Shown: piece by piece, positions 45,186 through 54,107 of the stretch
How the letters are laid out: every line of letters starts with the position of its first letter
Numbering within the stretch: position 1 is the stretch's first letter
Source of the DNA: Tsukamurella sp040611135
GTDB taxonomy: Bacteria > Actinomycetota > Actinomycetes > Mycobacteriales > Mycobacteriaceae
Length of the DNA: 64,000 nt
Assembly: GCF_040611135.1 (NCBI RefSeq)
Contig: NZ_JBEXNL010000005.1
Location: forward strand, 124,001-188,000
Direction: 5' to 3'
The notes under the pieces: generated by a model
Databases searched by the model: none
Seen by the model: the letters and a program-made list of their open reading frames with translations, nothing else
What the model was told of the DNA's origin: nothing
Made by a program: the position numbers and the translations under genes

Positions 45186-45710
45186 GTGGCCACGATCCAG
45201 ATCTGCGTGATGGGGGTGTCCGGCTCCGGGAAGTCGACGGTGGGTGCCGAACTGGCGGACCGTCTGGGCCGGAGCTTCGCCGACGGCGACGACTTCCACA
45301 CTGACGAGAACCGCGCCAAGATGGCGGCCGGTCATCCCCTCACCGACGAGGACCGATGGCCGTGGCTGGGAACCATCGGGGCGTACCTGCGCGACGAGAT
45401 GATCGCCGGCAGGCCCACGGTCGTGGCGTGCTCCGCGCTCAAACGGGCGTATCGCGACCGGATCCGGGCCGCCGGCGCCAGCGTGTACTTCGTCTTCCTC
45501 ACCGGTAACGAGGGGCTCTTGCAGGAGCGGATGCAGAGCCGTGCGGGCCACTTCATGAAGGCGGGCATGCTCGATTCGCAGCTGAGCATCCTGGAGCCGC
45601 TGGACTCCGACGAGTTCGGCGTCACCGTCAACGTGTCCGGTGACGTTCCGCACATCGTCACCGAGGCACTCGCCGATTTCGCGGCGACCGAGGTGCCCGG
45701 CATCGCCTGA
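45186..45710 (+). CDS. gntK: Gluconokinase
   Basis: A 174-residue kinase of the thermoresistant gluconokinase family: P-loop MGVSGSGKSTVG near residues 9-20, DGDDFHTDENRAKMAAGHPLTDEDRWPWL-type substrate loop from about 33, and the LERMQSRAGHF-like segment QERMQSRAGHFMKAGML near 112. It phosphorylates gluconate to 6-phosphogluconate for the pentose phosphate pathway. GTG 45186 is the start. It stands alone without a gluconate transporter. Confidence 0.9.
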   Translation: MATIQICVMGVSGSGKSTVGAELADRLGRSFADGDDFHTDENRAKMAAGHPLTDEDRWPWLGTIGAYLRDEMIAGRPTVVACSALKRAYRDRIRAAGASVYFVFLTGNEGLLQERMQSRAGHFMKAGMLDSQLSILEPLDSDEFGVTVNVSGDVPHIVTEALADFAATEVPGIA

Positions 45711-45730
45711 ATCGAGGCGAACCGTCCGGA

Positions 45731-46726
45731 TCAGGAGCGGAGTGCCCCGGTGAACATCATCGACTTGTACGGGTGGCCGACGGCGGTGTTCCACTGCGAG
45801 ACGACGAGGCGCGCGGAACGCAGCGTCGACCCGGGGACCAGGTATCCGCCGTAGAGCTGCGCCACCCGGCCCGCGGCGTGGTCCTCGTCCTGCCACGAGC
45901 TGCCGTGGAGCAGCGTGACCGGATCGGACCACACGCCGTCGATCCGGTCCGCGAAGCGGGCCGCGATCCGGTAGCCGGCGGCGTCGAAATAGGTCAGCAC
46001 CCACGTGCCCTCGACCAGCGACAAGGACAGCTCCCCGTAGCCCCGCCCCAGGCTGAGGTCGGTGGGCGGGTTGCCCCACGCCCAGCCCGTCTCCGCGCGC
46101 CAGCCCCAGGGCTCCCACTCGACGTCGATGCCGTCGCGCAGCGTCCCCAGCGTCTCGGTGCGCATCCGGTGCAGCCGCAGCCCCTTGTCGCGGCTCAGGC
46201 CGCCGGTCGAGACGTTGTAGGTGTAGCCGTCCGGTGCGGGGCACAGTGCCCACATGCACCAGCAGCCGTCCGCGTGCCCGGCGTTGTACTGCGCCACCTC
46301 CCGCCAGGTCTCCGCGCCGTCGTCGCTGCGGTACAGGCCCGTCCGGACCACCGTGTCCAGGCTCTGCATCCGCATCGTGTGCAGATACAGCGCGCCGTCG
46401 ACCTCGATGCAGGTGGTCGGCAGGATGGTGGTGAACCGGCCCGTGTCGTGGCTGTAGTCGAGCAGCTGCCGGGCGCGGCGTCGATCGGGGCCCGCGGGGC
46501 GCTGGACGACACCGCCGCGGTCGCCGAACAGGCCGACGGGGGAGCGCCAGTCGCCTGCTCCGATGCTCAGGCCCTCGAAGGTGTCGCCGAAGACGTAGAG
46601 CACGTCGTCGCCGACGCGGCAGGGGATTCCGAGGTCGGTGCCACCGACCCCGAATCGCGAGACGGGCGTGATGTCGCGCAGCTTGCGGAACGGGACGGAC
46701 TCGATCGACCGGGGCACGTCCGTCAC
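45731..46726 (-). CDS. DUF4185-type beta-propeller protein
   Basis: A 331-residue protein with a repeated Trp/Gly/Asp pattern typical of five-bladed propellers, including VGGTDLGIPCRVGDDVLYVF near residues 24-43, as in DUF4185 proteins related to glycosidases. No signal peptide is seen. GTG 46726 is preceded by GGCAGGG. The convergent gluconokinase ends 21 bases away. A carbohydrate-related role is possible but unproven. Confidence 0.65.
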   Translation of the reverse strand: MTDVPRSIESVPFRKLRDITPVSRFGVGGTDLGIPCRVGDDVLYVFGDTFEGLSIGAGDWRSPVGLFGDRGGVVQRPAGPDRRRARQLLDYSHDTGRFTTILPTTCIEVDGALYLHTMRMQSLDTVVRTGLYRSDDGAETWREVAQYNAGHADGCWCMWALCPAPDGYTYNVSTGGLSRDKGLRLHRMRTETLGTLRDGIDVEWEPWGWRAETGWAWGNPPTDLSLGRGYGELSLSLVEGTWVLTYFDAAGYRIAARFADRIDGVWSDPVTLLHGSSWQDEDHAAGRVAQLYGGYLVPGSTLRSARLVVSQWNTAVGHPYKSMMFTGALRS

Positions 46727-46852
46727 CCTGCCAGACCACCGCGCGTCGTGCGGGGTTCGAGGTGGGGACAAGATCCGACGAACTGTTCCGACTGCTCGCC
46801 GATCGCGCGGGATTCCGTGGCGCGCGTGCGTCATCGGGCGCACCATGGAGAC

Positions 46853-47098
46853 ATGGATACGTTCACAGGACGCGAGCTGTACGAGGCATTCCACGCGGAC
46901 TACGACGCCGTCACCGAGCGGGACGCGCGGATCTACGACGCGGAGGGCCGGCTGCTGGCGCGAGGGAAGTTGGCGGCGCTGCGATTGGACGAGTCCCGCG
47001 GCGGCGAGCAGATCGAGTACAGCTTCTCGTCCCTGCACGGCGACGTGCCCTGGGACCCGAGCCACAGGATCGAGCTGGCGCCGCAGCTGGTGCGCTAG
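46853..47098 (+). CDS. Small conserved hypothetical protein
   Basis: An 81-residue acidic protein beginning MDTFTGRELYEAF, with GGAG five bases before ATG 46853. It is soluble, alternating charged and aromatic residues, and has no recognised motif. The coding length and codon use look real. It precedes the HTH regulator by 59 bases on the same strand but a strong operator intervenes, so the two are likely separate units. Confidence 0.55.
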   Translation: MDTFTGRELYEAFHADYDAVTERDARIYDAEGRLLARGKLAALRLDESRGGEQIEYSFSSLHGDVPWDPSHRIELAPQLVR

Positions 47099-47113
47099 TC
47101 GGCGCGGGCGTAG

Positions 47114-47140
47114 ATTAATACAAGATTGACTTGTATTAAT
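47114..47140. promoter_or_regulatory. Long perfect palindrome upstream of HTH regulator
   Basis: Arms ATTAATACAAG (47114-47124) and CTTGTATTAAT (47130-47140) are exact reverse complements with a 5-base spacer. It is almost wholly A/T in a GC-rich genome and ends 17 bases before ATG 47158. GAGAGGATC between them supplies the ribosome site. This is the strongest operator-like element in the window and is most likely bound by the gene product itself. Confidence 0.75.
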
Positions 47141-47157
47141 CGAGAGGATCGCCCGCG

Positions 47158-47772
47158 ATGCCCGAGAAGGTCCTGCGCGAGAAGGTGCTGCAGCACGTAC
47201 GCGCCGCGAACGAGGCGCAGACCGTGGCGGAGATCGCAGGAACGACGGGTGTCCCGACTACCACCGTGCGCTTCCACCTGCACGCCCTCGCCGAGGACGG
47301 GCTCGTCGAGGCGGCCGCCGCACCGTCGGACGGCCCCGGCAGACCCAGCATGCTCTACCGCGCCCGGCCTGCGATGGACCCCTCGGGCCCACGCGACTTC
47401 GCGCTCCTCGCGCACCTGCTCGTGGACGTGCTGGAGTCCGTGCCCGACGCGGCCGAGCGCGCCCGGCGGTCGGGACGCGTGTGGGGGGCCCAGCGAGCGA
47501 GGTCGTCCAGCGACTCCCTCGCGGACCTTGTCGAGCTGCTCGACGACGCGGGATTCGCACCGGAGCGGCGCGCCGATGGGATCCGCCTGAACCGTTGTCC
47601 GTTCCTCGAGGTCGCGCGACGGCGGCCCGGTGTGACCTGCGCCGTGCACCGCGGCATGATCGAAGGAGTTCTCGGCGCGCACGACGCGGACCTGGAACTG
47701 GTGAGCCTGGAATCGTTCCTCGCCGGTGATCACTGCCTCGCGACGATCAGGTCGGCACCGCCTCGGCGATGA
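47158..47772 (+). CDS. ArsR/SufR-like HTH regulator with C-terminal cysteines
   Basis: A 204-residue regulator. The N-terminal winged HTH (about 5-65; VAEIAGTTGVPTTTVRFHLHAL) resembles ArsR/SufR proteins. The C-terminal domain holds three Cys in the spacing CPFLEVARRRPGVTC (about 162-176) and a third in DHCLATI near 196, a pattern that in SufR-type proteins binds an iron-sulfur cluster or metal. There is no suf operon beside it. A strong palindrome upstream suggests autoregulation, perhaps sensing metal, redox or iron-sulfur status. Confidence 0.75.
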   Translation: MPEKVLREKVLQHVRAANEAQTVAEIAGTTGVPTTTVRFHLHALAEDGLVEAAAAPSDGPGRPSMLYRARPAMDPSGPRDFALLAHLLVDVLESVPDAAERARRSGRVWGAQRARSSSDSLADLVELLDDAGFAPERRADGIRLNRCPFLEVARRRPGVTCAVHRGMIEGVLGAHDADLELVSLESFLAGDHCLATIRSAPPRR

Positions 47773-47786
47773 GCCGCCGTGAAACG

Positions 47787-47816
47787 CGAAAACCCCGGCC
47801 GGAGCCGGGGTTTTCG
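47787..47816. terminator. Bidirectional terminator between the HTH regulator and tRNA-Leu
   Basis: CGAAAACCCCGGC (47787-47799) pairs perfectly with GCCGGGGTTTTCG (47804-47816) around CGGA. T-runs on both strands make it an efficient Rho-independent terminator for the regulator gene on the plus strand and for the tRNA on the minus strand. Confidence 0.9.
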
Positions 47817-47821
47817 TTCTG

Positions 47822-47907
47822 TGCGCGGAGGGGGACTTGAACCCCCACGTCCATTAGTAGGACACTAGCACCTCAAGCTAGCGCGTCTGCCATTCCGCCA
47901 CCCGCGC
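47822..47907 (-). tRNA. tRNA-Leu (anticodon GAG)
   Basis: An 86-nt tRNA on the minus strand. The acceptor stem GCGCGGG pairs with TCCGCGC, the anticodon stem CTAGC/GCTAG encloses loop TTGAGGT (anticodon GAG, codon CUC), a long variable arm is present as expected for leucine tRNAs, and the T-loop is GTTCAAGTC. CCA is not encoded. A perfect terminator starts six bases after its 3' end. Confidence 0.95.
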
Positions 47908-48014
47908 TGGGAAGCTCGTTAACCGTAATCCACGGCGCCCCGGGAATCCAAATCGCCACGTCGGGCCACCCGCGAGAGCCACAGTGCCGGTGCGGGACGT
48001 GTTAAATACAGGGC

Positions 48015-49352
48015 GTGGCTACGACTGACGTGAACGCGCTCGACGAGGTCGTCGAGACCGTGAGCTCCCTGATCCGCTTCGACACCTCCAACACGGGTGA
48101 GCTCGAGACCACCCGGGGCGAGGAGGAGTGCGCCAGGTGGGTCCAGGCGCGGCTGGAGGAGGTCGGCTACGAGACGGAGTACGTCGAGTCCGGGCAGCCC
48201 GGCCGCGGCAATGTGTTCGCCACCCTCAAGGGCGCCAACCCCAAGCGCGGCACGCTGCTCGTGCACGGCCATCTGGACGTGGTGCCGGCCGAGCCCGCCG
48301 ACTGGAGCGTGCACCCGTTCTCCGGCGCCGTCGAAGACGGCTACGTCTGGGGCCGCGGCGCGGTCGACATGAAGGACATGTGCGGCATCATGCTCGCGCT
48401 GGCCCGCCAGCTGAAGTCCACGGGCACGGTCCCGCCGCGCGACATCACCTTCGCCTTCCTCGCCGACGAGGAGGCCGGCGGCACCTGGGGCTCGCACTGG
48501 CTGGTCGAGCACCGACCGGACCTGTTCGCGGGGGTCACCGAGGCCGTGGGCGAGGTCGGCGGTTTCTCGCTGACGGTCGACACCCCGGCGGGCGACAAGA
48601 AGCGCCTGTACCTCGTCGAGACCGCCGAGAAGAGCCTCGGGTGGATGCGCCTGACCGCGAAGGCGCGGGCGGGTCACGGATCGTTCGTGCACGAGGACAA
48701 CGCGGTGACGCTGCTCTCCGAGGCGGTCGCACGGCTGGGGCGGCACACGTTCCCGCTGGTCCTCACGGACAGCGTGATCGCCTTCCTCCGTGCCCTGGAC
48801 CGCGAGTCGACGGTCGACATCGACCTGGACGGGCCGGACCTCGAGGGGCAGCTCGCCAAGATCGGCGGCCTCGCCCGCATCGTCGGCGCCACCCTCCGCG
48901 ACACCGCCAACCCCACCATGCTCAAGGCCGGCTACAAGGCGAACGTCATCCCGCAGACCGCCGAGGCCGTCATCGACTGCCGCGTCCTGCCGGGCCGGCA
49001 GGCCGCGTTCGAGAAGGAGCTCGACGAGATCCTGGGTCCGGACATCGAGCGGGAGTGGATCACCAAGCTCGACTCCTACGAGACCCAGTTCGACGGGGAC
49101 CTCGTCGACGCCATGAACGACGCCATCCTCGCGTTCGACCCCGCGGGCAAGACGGTGCCGTACATGCTGTCGGGCGGAACCGACGCCAAGGCCTTCGCCA
49201 AGCTCGGCATCCGCTGCTTCGGTTTCGCGCCGCTGCAACTGCCCGAAGAGCTGGACTTCGCGGCGCTCTTCCACGGCGTCGACGAGCGGGTGCCCGTCGA
49301 GTCGCTACTGTTCGGCACCAAGGTGTTCGAGCACTTCCTGATGAACTCCTGA
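48015..49352 (+). CDS. M20 family metallopeptidase (Rv2141c-like)
   Basis: A 445-residue zinc hydrolase of the DapE/ArgE/CPG2 group. Ligands and catalytic residues are visible: HGHLDVVP near 85, GAVDMKDM near 115, the Glu-Glu pair in LADEEAGG near 151, DCRVLPG near 319 and a late His in ALFHGVDE near 424. GTG 48015 begins the conserved region and follows an A/T-rich box. Homologues of Rv2141c are uncharacterised peptidases or deacylases. It leads a two-gene unit with the YbhB-like gene 29 bases downstream. Confidence 0.87.
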   Translation: MATTDVNALDEVVETVSSLIRFDTSNTGELETTRGEEECARWVQARLEEVGYETEYVESGQPGRGNVFATLKGANPKRGTLLVHGHLDVVPAEPADWSVHPFSGAVEDGYVWGRGAVDMKDMCGIMLALARQLKSTGTVPPRDITFAFLADEEAGGTWGSHWLVEHRPDLFAGVTEAVGEVGGFSLTVDTPAGDKKRLYLVETAEKSLGWMRLTAKARAGHGSFVHEDNAVTLLSEAVARLGRHTFPLVLTDSVIAFLRALDRESTVDIDLDGPDLEGQLAKIGGLARIVGATLRDTANPTMLKAGYKANVIPQTAEAVIDCRVLPGRQAAFEKELDEILGPDIEREWITKLDSYETQFDGDLVDAMNDAILAFDPAGKTVPYMLSGGTDAKAFAKLGIRCFGFAPLQLPEELDFAALFHGVDERVPVESLLFGTKVFEHFLMNS

Positions 49353-49381
49353 CCACCGATCGCCCCAAGCAAGGAGAGAGC

Positions 49382-49918
49382 GTGTCCGAGAAGTACGACC
49401 CCTATTCGATTCTGCCGCAGTTGCCGTCGTTCGAGCTCACCTCCTCGACGGTGGCCGACGGCGCGACCCTGGCCACGCCACAGCTCAGCGGCATCTTCGG
49501 CGCCGGCGGCGACGACGTCTCGCCGCAGCTGTCCTGGTCGGGCTTCCCCGCCGAGACCAAGTCCTTCGTGGTCACCCTGTACGACCCCGACGCCCCCACC
49601 GGCTCGGGCTTCTGGCACTGGGCGGTCGCCAACATCCCGGCTGCTGTCACGTCGCTGGCGGAGGACGCGGGCAACGGTGAGCCCGGCTCCCTGCCTGAAG
49701 GCGCCGTCACCCTGAACAACGACGGCGGGCTGGGGCGCTTCCTGGGTGCCGCTCCGCCTCCGGGAACGGGCGCGCACCGGTACATGATCGTCGTGCACGC
49801 GCTGAGCGTGGAGAGGCTGGACTTGCCGGAGGGTGCGAGCCCGGCGTTCCTCGGCTTCAACCTCCTCGGAACGGCGATCGCTCGCGCACGGATCACCCCC
49901 GTCTACGAGCAGCTCTGA
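49382..49918 (+). CDS. YbhB/YbcL family (PEBP/RKIP-like) protein
   Basis: A 178-residue phosphatidylethanolamine-binding-protein-like fold, orthologous in position and sequence to M. tuberculosis Rv2140c. The ligand-site motifs are LYDPDAPTGSGFWHW near residues 61-75 and GTGAHRYMIVVHAL near 131. AAGGAGAG precedes GTG 49382. No signal peptide. Its physiological ligand is not settled; anion binding is conserved. Confidence 0.88.
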   Translation: MSEKYDPYSILPQLPSFELTSSTVADGATLATPQLSGIFGAGGDDVSPQLSWSGFPAETKSFVVTLYDPDAPTGSGFWHWAVANIPAAVTSLAEDAGNGEPGSLPEGAVTLNNDGGLGRFLGAAPPPGTGAHRYMIVVHALSVERLDLPEGASPAFLGFNLLGTAIARARITPVYEQL

Positions 49919-49925
49919 CACCGAA

Positions 49926-49962
49926 CGAAGGCCGCGCCCCGTGATCCGGGGCGCGGCCTTCG
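49926..49962. terminator. Bidirectional terminator between YbhB-like gene and pyrD
   Basis: CGAAGGCCGCGCCCCG (49926-49941) pairs exactly with CGGGGCGCGGCCTTCG (49947-49962) with a 5-base loop. It separates the two convergent genes. Confidence 0.85.
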
Positions 49963-49978
49963 TCGTGGCCGGGTCAGT

Positions 49979-51073
49979 TCAGCGATCGACGCCGACGGCG
50001 TCGGAGATCGAGGCGAAGCCGTCGGCCCGCAGGCGGGCGGCGAGCTGCTTGTGCACGGACCGGGTCCAGAGCGGTCCGCCGTAGATGAACTGCGTGTACA
50101 CCTGCACCAGCGAGGCACCGGCGCGGATGCGCGCGTAGACGTCGTCCGCGTCCTCGATCCCGCCTACGGAGATGAGTACCAGCCGATCACCCACGCGGGC
50201 GGACAGCCGGCGCAGCACCTGCAGCGAGCGCTCCTTGACCGGACGACCGGACAACCCGCCGGCGCCGATCGCGTCGACCTCGACGGCCGGCGTGTCCAGC
50301 CCCGCGCGGCTGATGGTCGTGTTGGTCGCCACGATCCCGGCCAGACCCAGCTCGACCGCCAGGTCGGCGACCGCGTCGACGTCCTCGTCGGCGAGGTCGG
50401 GGGCGATCTTCACCAGGACCGGAACCGTGACGGTGTCGAGGACCGCCTGCAGCACCGGGCGCAGCGACTCGGTGGCCTGCAGGTCGCGCAGACCGGGGGT
50501 GTTCGGCGAGGAGACGTTGACCACGATGAAGTCGGCGAGCGGTCCCAGGAGCATGGCGCTGATCCGGTAGTCGTCGGCGGCGCCCTCGAGCGGCGTGACC
50601 TTGGTCTTGCCGATGTTGGCGCCGATTGGTACCGCGGTCGGCCCCGCGTCGCGCTTACGCAGCTCGTTCGCCGCGGCACCGGAGCCGTAGTTGTTGAAGC
50701 CCATCCGGTTGATCAGCGCATGGTCGGCGGGGAGCCGGAACAGGCGCGGCGTGGGGTTGCCGGGCTGCGGGTGCGCGGTGACGGTGCCGATCTCGGCGAA
50801 GCCGAAGCCGAGGGCGCCCCAGCCGTTGACGGCGCGGGCGTTCTTGTCGAAGCCGGCGGCGAGGCCGACGGGTGCGGGGAAATGGACGCCGAACACCGTC
50901 TGTTCGAGGATCGGATCGCGGAGCGCGAGGCCCCGTCGGATCGCGGCCCGGACGGGTGGCACGGCGGTGGTCCCGCGGATGAGGCCGAACACCAGGTGGT
51001 GGATGCGCTCCGGCGAGATCAGGAACATCACTCGCAGGAGCGAGCGATACACCACCTGGGACAACTCTGACAT
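49979..51073 (-). CDS. pyrD: Dihydroorotate dehydrogenase (quinone), class 2
   Basis: A 364-residue membrane-associated flavoprotein of pyrimidine synthesis that oxidises dihydroorotate with quinone. Class 2 features are present: an N-terminal amphipathic extension (about 1-40), GFGFAEIGTVTAHPQPGN near 82-100, NRMGFNNYG near 116, the catalytic Ser region NVSSPNTPGLRDLQ near 178, and FMN-phosphate motifs ISVGGIEDADD near 302 and YTQFIYGGP near 330. ATG 51073 is used, with AGGGG upstream. Syntenic with Rv2139. Confidence 0.95.
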   Translation of the reverse strand: MSELSQVVYRSLLRVMFLISPERIHHLVFGLIRGTTAVPPVRAAIRRGLALRDPILEQTVFGVHFPAPVGLAAGFDKNARAVNGWGALGFGFAEIGTVTAHPQPGNPTPRLFRLPADHALINRMGFNNYGSGAAANELRKRDAGPTAVPIGANIGKTKVTPLEGAADDYRISAMLLGPLADFIVVNVSSPNTPGLRDLQATESLRPVLQAVLDTVTVPVLVKIAPDLADEDVDAVADLAVELGLAGIVATNTTISRAGLDTPAVEVDAIGAGGLSGRPVKERSLQVLRRLSARVGDRLVLISVGGIEDADDVYARIRAGASLVQVYTQFIYGGPLWTRSVHKQLAARLRADGFASISDAVGVDR

Positions 51074-51078
51074 GGCGT

Positions 51079-51318
51079 TCACAACCCCTTCGTGGCGTCC
51101 GGCGGCAGCATGCCGGACGTTTTCGTGCGTTTGCGGCGCAGCAGCACCCGCCGCGATCCGTCGGTGTACAGCCGCACGCGAGACAGCTCCCACCCACCGA
51201 ACTCCGCTTCGATGGTGAGCCGCATCGCCGCGGTCACCCGGGAGACCTCCCGCGGCAATCGCAACGGCAGGAAATCGTACTCGTCCTCGTCGGGGGCGCT
51301 CCGGGTGCTGGTGGTCAA
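51079..51318 (-). CDS. DUF5703-type small protein
   Basis: A 79-residue basic protein with EYDFLPLRLPREVSR near 13-27 and GWELSRVRLYTDGSRRVLLR near 42-61, matching a short actinobacterial family annotated DUF5703. It lies five bases upstream of the pyrD start on the same strand and 10 bases downstream of the LppL-like gene, so all three are probably one transcript. No function known. Confidence 0.7.
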   Translation of the reverse strand: MTTSTRSAPDEDEYDFLPLRLPREVSRVTAAMRLTIEAEFGGWELSRVRLYTDGSRRVLLRRKRTKTSGMLPPDATKGL

Positions 51319-51328
51319 TGTCCGTTCC

Positions 51329-52348
51329 CTATCGCGTCGGGATCGCCTGGATGCCGGCGCCGGTGGCCGACTGCACGTACAGCGTCCCGGTCTTGGCGTC
51401 GACGGCGATCGCGTTGGGCTGGCGCACCGTCGGGTACAGCTTGCGCTGCTCAGGGATGCCGGAGCCGAGCGCGTACCCGACCACCTGGTTCGTCGCCGTG
51501 CGGGTGACCCACATGAGCTTGCCGGTCGCGTCGTAGTCGACCGCCCACGGCGACCCCGCCTCCGGGTACAGGAAGCGCTCCATCAGCGGCGCGACGGTGT
51601 ATCCGATGACCTGGTTCTTCCCCGTGTCCACGGCGAAGACCCGCCCGTTCGGGTCGACCGCCGCATTGGTGACACCGCGGCCCACGCGCAGGCCCTTGCC
51701 GATCTTCCCGCCCGGCACGTCGACGGTGGTGATCGACGACTGCAAGCGGTCCACGACGGCGACGTCGGAGCCGTGGACCAGGATCCTGCTCGCCTCGACG
51801 GGGCCGGTGATGGTCTTCGGGCCCGACGGTGCCCCCAGCGCCACGATCTCGCCGTTCTTCGTGCCCGCGAGCACGGTGACGCCGTCGCGCGAGTACGGGG
51901 CGACGGTCAGCACATCGGCATCGACGTCGAAGGTCTTGCTACCGACCGTGACGGAGCCGTCGGCGCCGGTATTCCGCGGTAGCACGACGGCCTGCTTACC
52001 GGCCGCGATGAGAAAGCCACCGTCGCGATTCGGGACGACCTGGCTCGGGCGCGCGGACAGCGTCGACCGACCGACCTCTCTGAGCCCACCGTCGACGTCG
52101 TAGACGATCACCTCGTTCCCGACGATCGCCGCGAGCCGACGACCGACGGGATCGAACGCGAGCCCCTCGCCCGCGCCGGACGGCGACACCGTGCCGGCGG
52201 GCGGCACCGTCGGCTCCGGCGCGACGGCGGCCTGCGCCGGGACGATCGTGGGGCGGCTCTCCCGCGAGGGCGTCGTCGAGCACCCGGCCAGGGCGACCGC
52301 GGCGACGACGGTGAGGGTGGCGATTCGAGACGCGAATGTGCGGGTCAT
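51329..52348 (-). CDS. LppL-like beta-propeller lipoprotein
   Basis: A 339-residue lipoprotein: signal peptide with lipobox LAGC (Cys near residue 23) and a seven-repeat-like propeller rich in GLAFDPVGRRLAAIV, VYDVDGG and KTGTLYVQSATG segments. It corresponds in position to LppL (Rv2138) of M. tuberculosis. ATG 52348 starts it. Propeller lipoproteins usually bind proteins or glycans at the cell surface; the partner is unknown. Confidence 0.78.
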   Translation of the reverse strand: MTRTFASRIATLTVVAAVALAGCSTTPSRESRPTIVPAQAAVAPEPTVPPAGTVSPSGAGEGLAFDPVGRRLAAIVGNEVIVYDVDGGLREVGRSTLSARPSQVVPNRDGGFLIAAGKQAVVLPRNTGADGSVTVGSKTFDVDADVLTVAPYSRDGVTVLAGTKNGEIVALGAPSGPKTITGPVEASRILVHGSDVAVVDRLQSSITTVDVPGGKIGKGLRVGRGVTNAAVDPNGRVFAVDTGKNQVIGYTVAPLMERFLYPEAGSPWAVDYDATGKLMWVTRTATNQVVGYALGSGIPEQRKLYPTVRQPNAIAVDAKTGTLYVQSATGAGIQAIPTR

Positions 52349-52405
52349 GATCCCTCGAAGCTACCGCGCCCGGCCGATCGCCGGTCCGCCCGGTAGCCTG
52401 CCCCG

Positions 52406-53257
52406 GTGGACATGACGTGGTTGCAGGCGATCGTGCTCGGTGTGGTGCAGGGGTTGACGGAGTTCCTCCCCGTCTCGTCCTCGGGGCACTTGCGGATCGT
52501 GTCGGGGATCTGGTTCGGCGACGACGCGGGCGCGTCGTTCACCGCGGTCACGCAGCTCGGCACCGAGCTGGCGGTGCTGATCTACTTCGCCCGGGACATC
52601 TACCGGATCGTCGTGGCCTGGTTCCGCGGCCTGTTCGACAGGGCCGAGCGCGGCGTCGACTACCGGATCGGCTGGTACGTGATCATCGGCACGATCCCGA
52701 TCGGCGTGTTGGGCTACCTGCTCAAGGACGAGATCCGGACCGCTGCCCGCAACCTGTATCTCGTTGCGACCATGCTCATCGTGTTCTCGGTGGTCATCTT
52801 CGCGGCGGAGTGGGTGAGCTCGAAGTACTTCGCGAACCGGCAGCGGCCGCTGGAGCAGGTCACCGCCCGCGACGGCATCCTCATGGGCCTCGCGCAGTGC
52901 CTGGCGCTGATCCCCGGCGTCTCCCGCTCCGGCGCGACGTCGAGCGCGGGCCTGTTCCTGGGGCTCAGGCGCGAGGCGGCCGTGCGGCTGTCGTTCCTGC
53001 TCGCGATCCCGGCGGTCACCGCGTCGGGCCTGTTCAGCCTGCCCGATGCCTTCGAGAAGGGCGGCCCCGGACTGCACGCCTCGGGGCCGCAGCTGCTGGT
53101 CGCGACGGTCATCGCCTTCGTCGTCGGCTACGCCGCGATCGCCTGGCTGCTCAACTTCGTCGCCAAGCACTCGCTGAACTGGTTCGTCGGCTACCGCATT
53201 CTGGTGGGCGTGCTCGTGCTCGGCCTGCTGTGGGGCGGCGTGGTCAGCGCGACCTGA
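52406..53257 (+). CDS. uppP: Undecaprenyl-diphosphatase
   Basis: A 283-residue polytopic membrane enzyme that recycles undecaprenyl pyrophosphate for cell-wall synthesis and gives bacitracin resistance. Both active-site motifs are intact: GLTEFLPVSSSGHL near 16-29 and PGVSRSGATSSAGL near 171-184. GTG 52406 lies six bases after a TAGCCT box, so it is probably leaderless. Its last 14 bases overlap the convergent LysR gene. Confidence 0.94.
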   Translation: MDMTWLQAIVLGVVQGLTEFLPVSSSGHLRIVSGIWFGDDAGASFTAVTQLGTELAVLIYFARDIYRIVVAWFRGLFDRAERGVDYRIGWYVIIGTIPIGVLGYLLKDEIRTAARNLYLVATMLIVFSVVIFAAEWVSSKYFANRQRPLEQVTARDGILMGLAQCLALIPGVSRSGATSSAGLFLGLRREAAVRLSFLLAIPAVTASGLFSLPDAFEKGGPGLHASGPQLLVATVIAFVVGYAAIAWLLNFVAKHSLNWFVGYRILVGVLVLGLLWGGVVSAT

Positions 53258-54107
53258 GCGCCCGCCGGGCTGCCCCGATGAGCGGGTCGCGGGCCGCGCC
53301 GCGCCGGTAGGCGAGCGCGGTGTGCCGGGCCACCTCGAGCGGCGCGAGCAGCACCTCCGCGGGGACGTCGACCGCGGCGAGATCGGGGATCACGGCCACG
53401 CCCTGGCCCGCTGCGACGAGGGCGAGGACCGCCGGGAAGTCGTCCGTCCGGTGCCGCACCCGCGGCGTGAACCCGGCGTTCTCGCAGGTCCGGACGGTGG
53501 CCTCGTCGCACATCGTGCCGACGGTGCCGGAGATCCAGCGCTCCTCCGCGCACTCGGCCAGCGTCCGCGGTCGGTCGCGGTGGACGGCCAGGTGGACGGC
53601 CTCGTCGAACAGCGGCTCGGTGTCGAGCGACGGGTCGGTGCGCACGGGCAGGCAGTCGTAGCGCTGCAGGAGCGCGACGTCGAGCCGCCGTGACCGCAGC
53701 TCCTCGGGGGCGGTGGCCGGGTCGATCTCCGTCACGCGCACGCGCAGCAGGGGGTGGTCGCGGGACAGGCGCAGTAGCGCGGGCGTGACGACGGTCCGCA
53801 TGGCCGAGCCGAAGGCGCCGATCCGCAACTCTCCCGTGACCTCCGTGCTGAGGGCGTCGAGGTCGGCCCGGGCCCGCTCGAGGCGCTCGAGGATCGCGTC
53901 GGCGTGCCCGACGAGCACTCGGCCCGCCTCGGTGAGCCGGACGCTGCGCCCGGTGCGCTCCAGCAGCGGCCGCCCCGCCTCGCGCTCCAGGGTCGCGAGC
54001 TGCTGCGACACCGCCGACGGCGTGTAGTCGAGTGCCTGCGCCACCGCGGCGATGGTGCCGCGCTCGGCGAGTTCGCGGAGCAGGCGGAGGCGATGAACGT
54101 CGAGCAT
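53244..54107 (-). CDS. LysR family transcriptional regulator (divergent to dapA-like gene)
   Basis: A 287-residue regulator. HTH about residues 17-37 (GTIAAVAQALDYTPSAVSQQL), effector domain from about 90. The N-terminus MLDVHRLRLLRELAERG is typical of actinobacterial LysR proteins. It overlaps uppP by 14 bases at its 3' end and is divergent from the dapA-like gene 70 bases away, its probable target. Confidence 0.86.
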   Translation of the reverse strand: MLDVHRLRLLRELAERGTIAAVAQALDYTPSAVSQQLATLEREAGRPLLERTGRSVRLTEAGRVLVGHADAILERLERARADLDALSTEVTGELRIGAFGSAMRTVVTPALLRLSRDHPLLRVRVTEIDPATAPEELRSRRLDVALLQRYDCLPVRTDPSLDTEPLFDEAVHLAVHRDRPRTLAECAEERWISGTVGTMCDEATVRTCENAGFTPRVRHRTDDFPAVLALVAAGQGVAVIPDLAAVDVPAEVLLAPLEVARHTALAYRRGAARDPLIGAARRALRSR

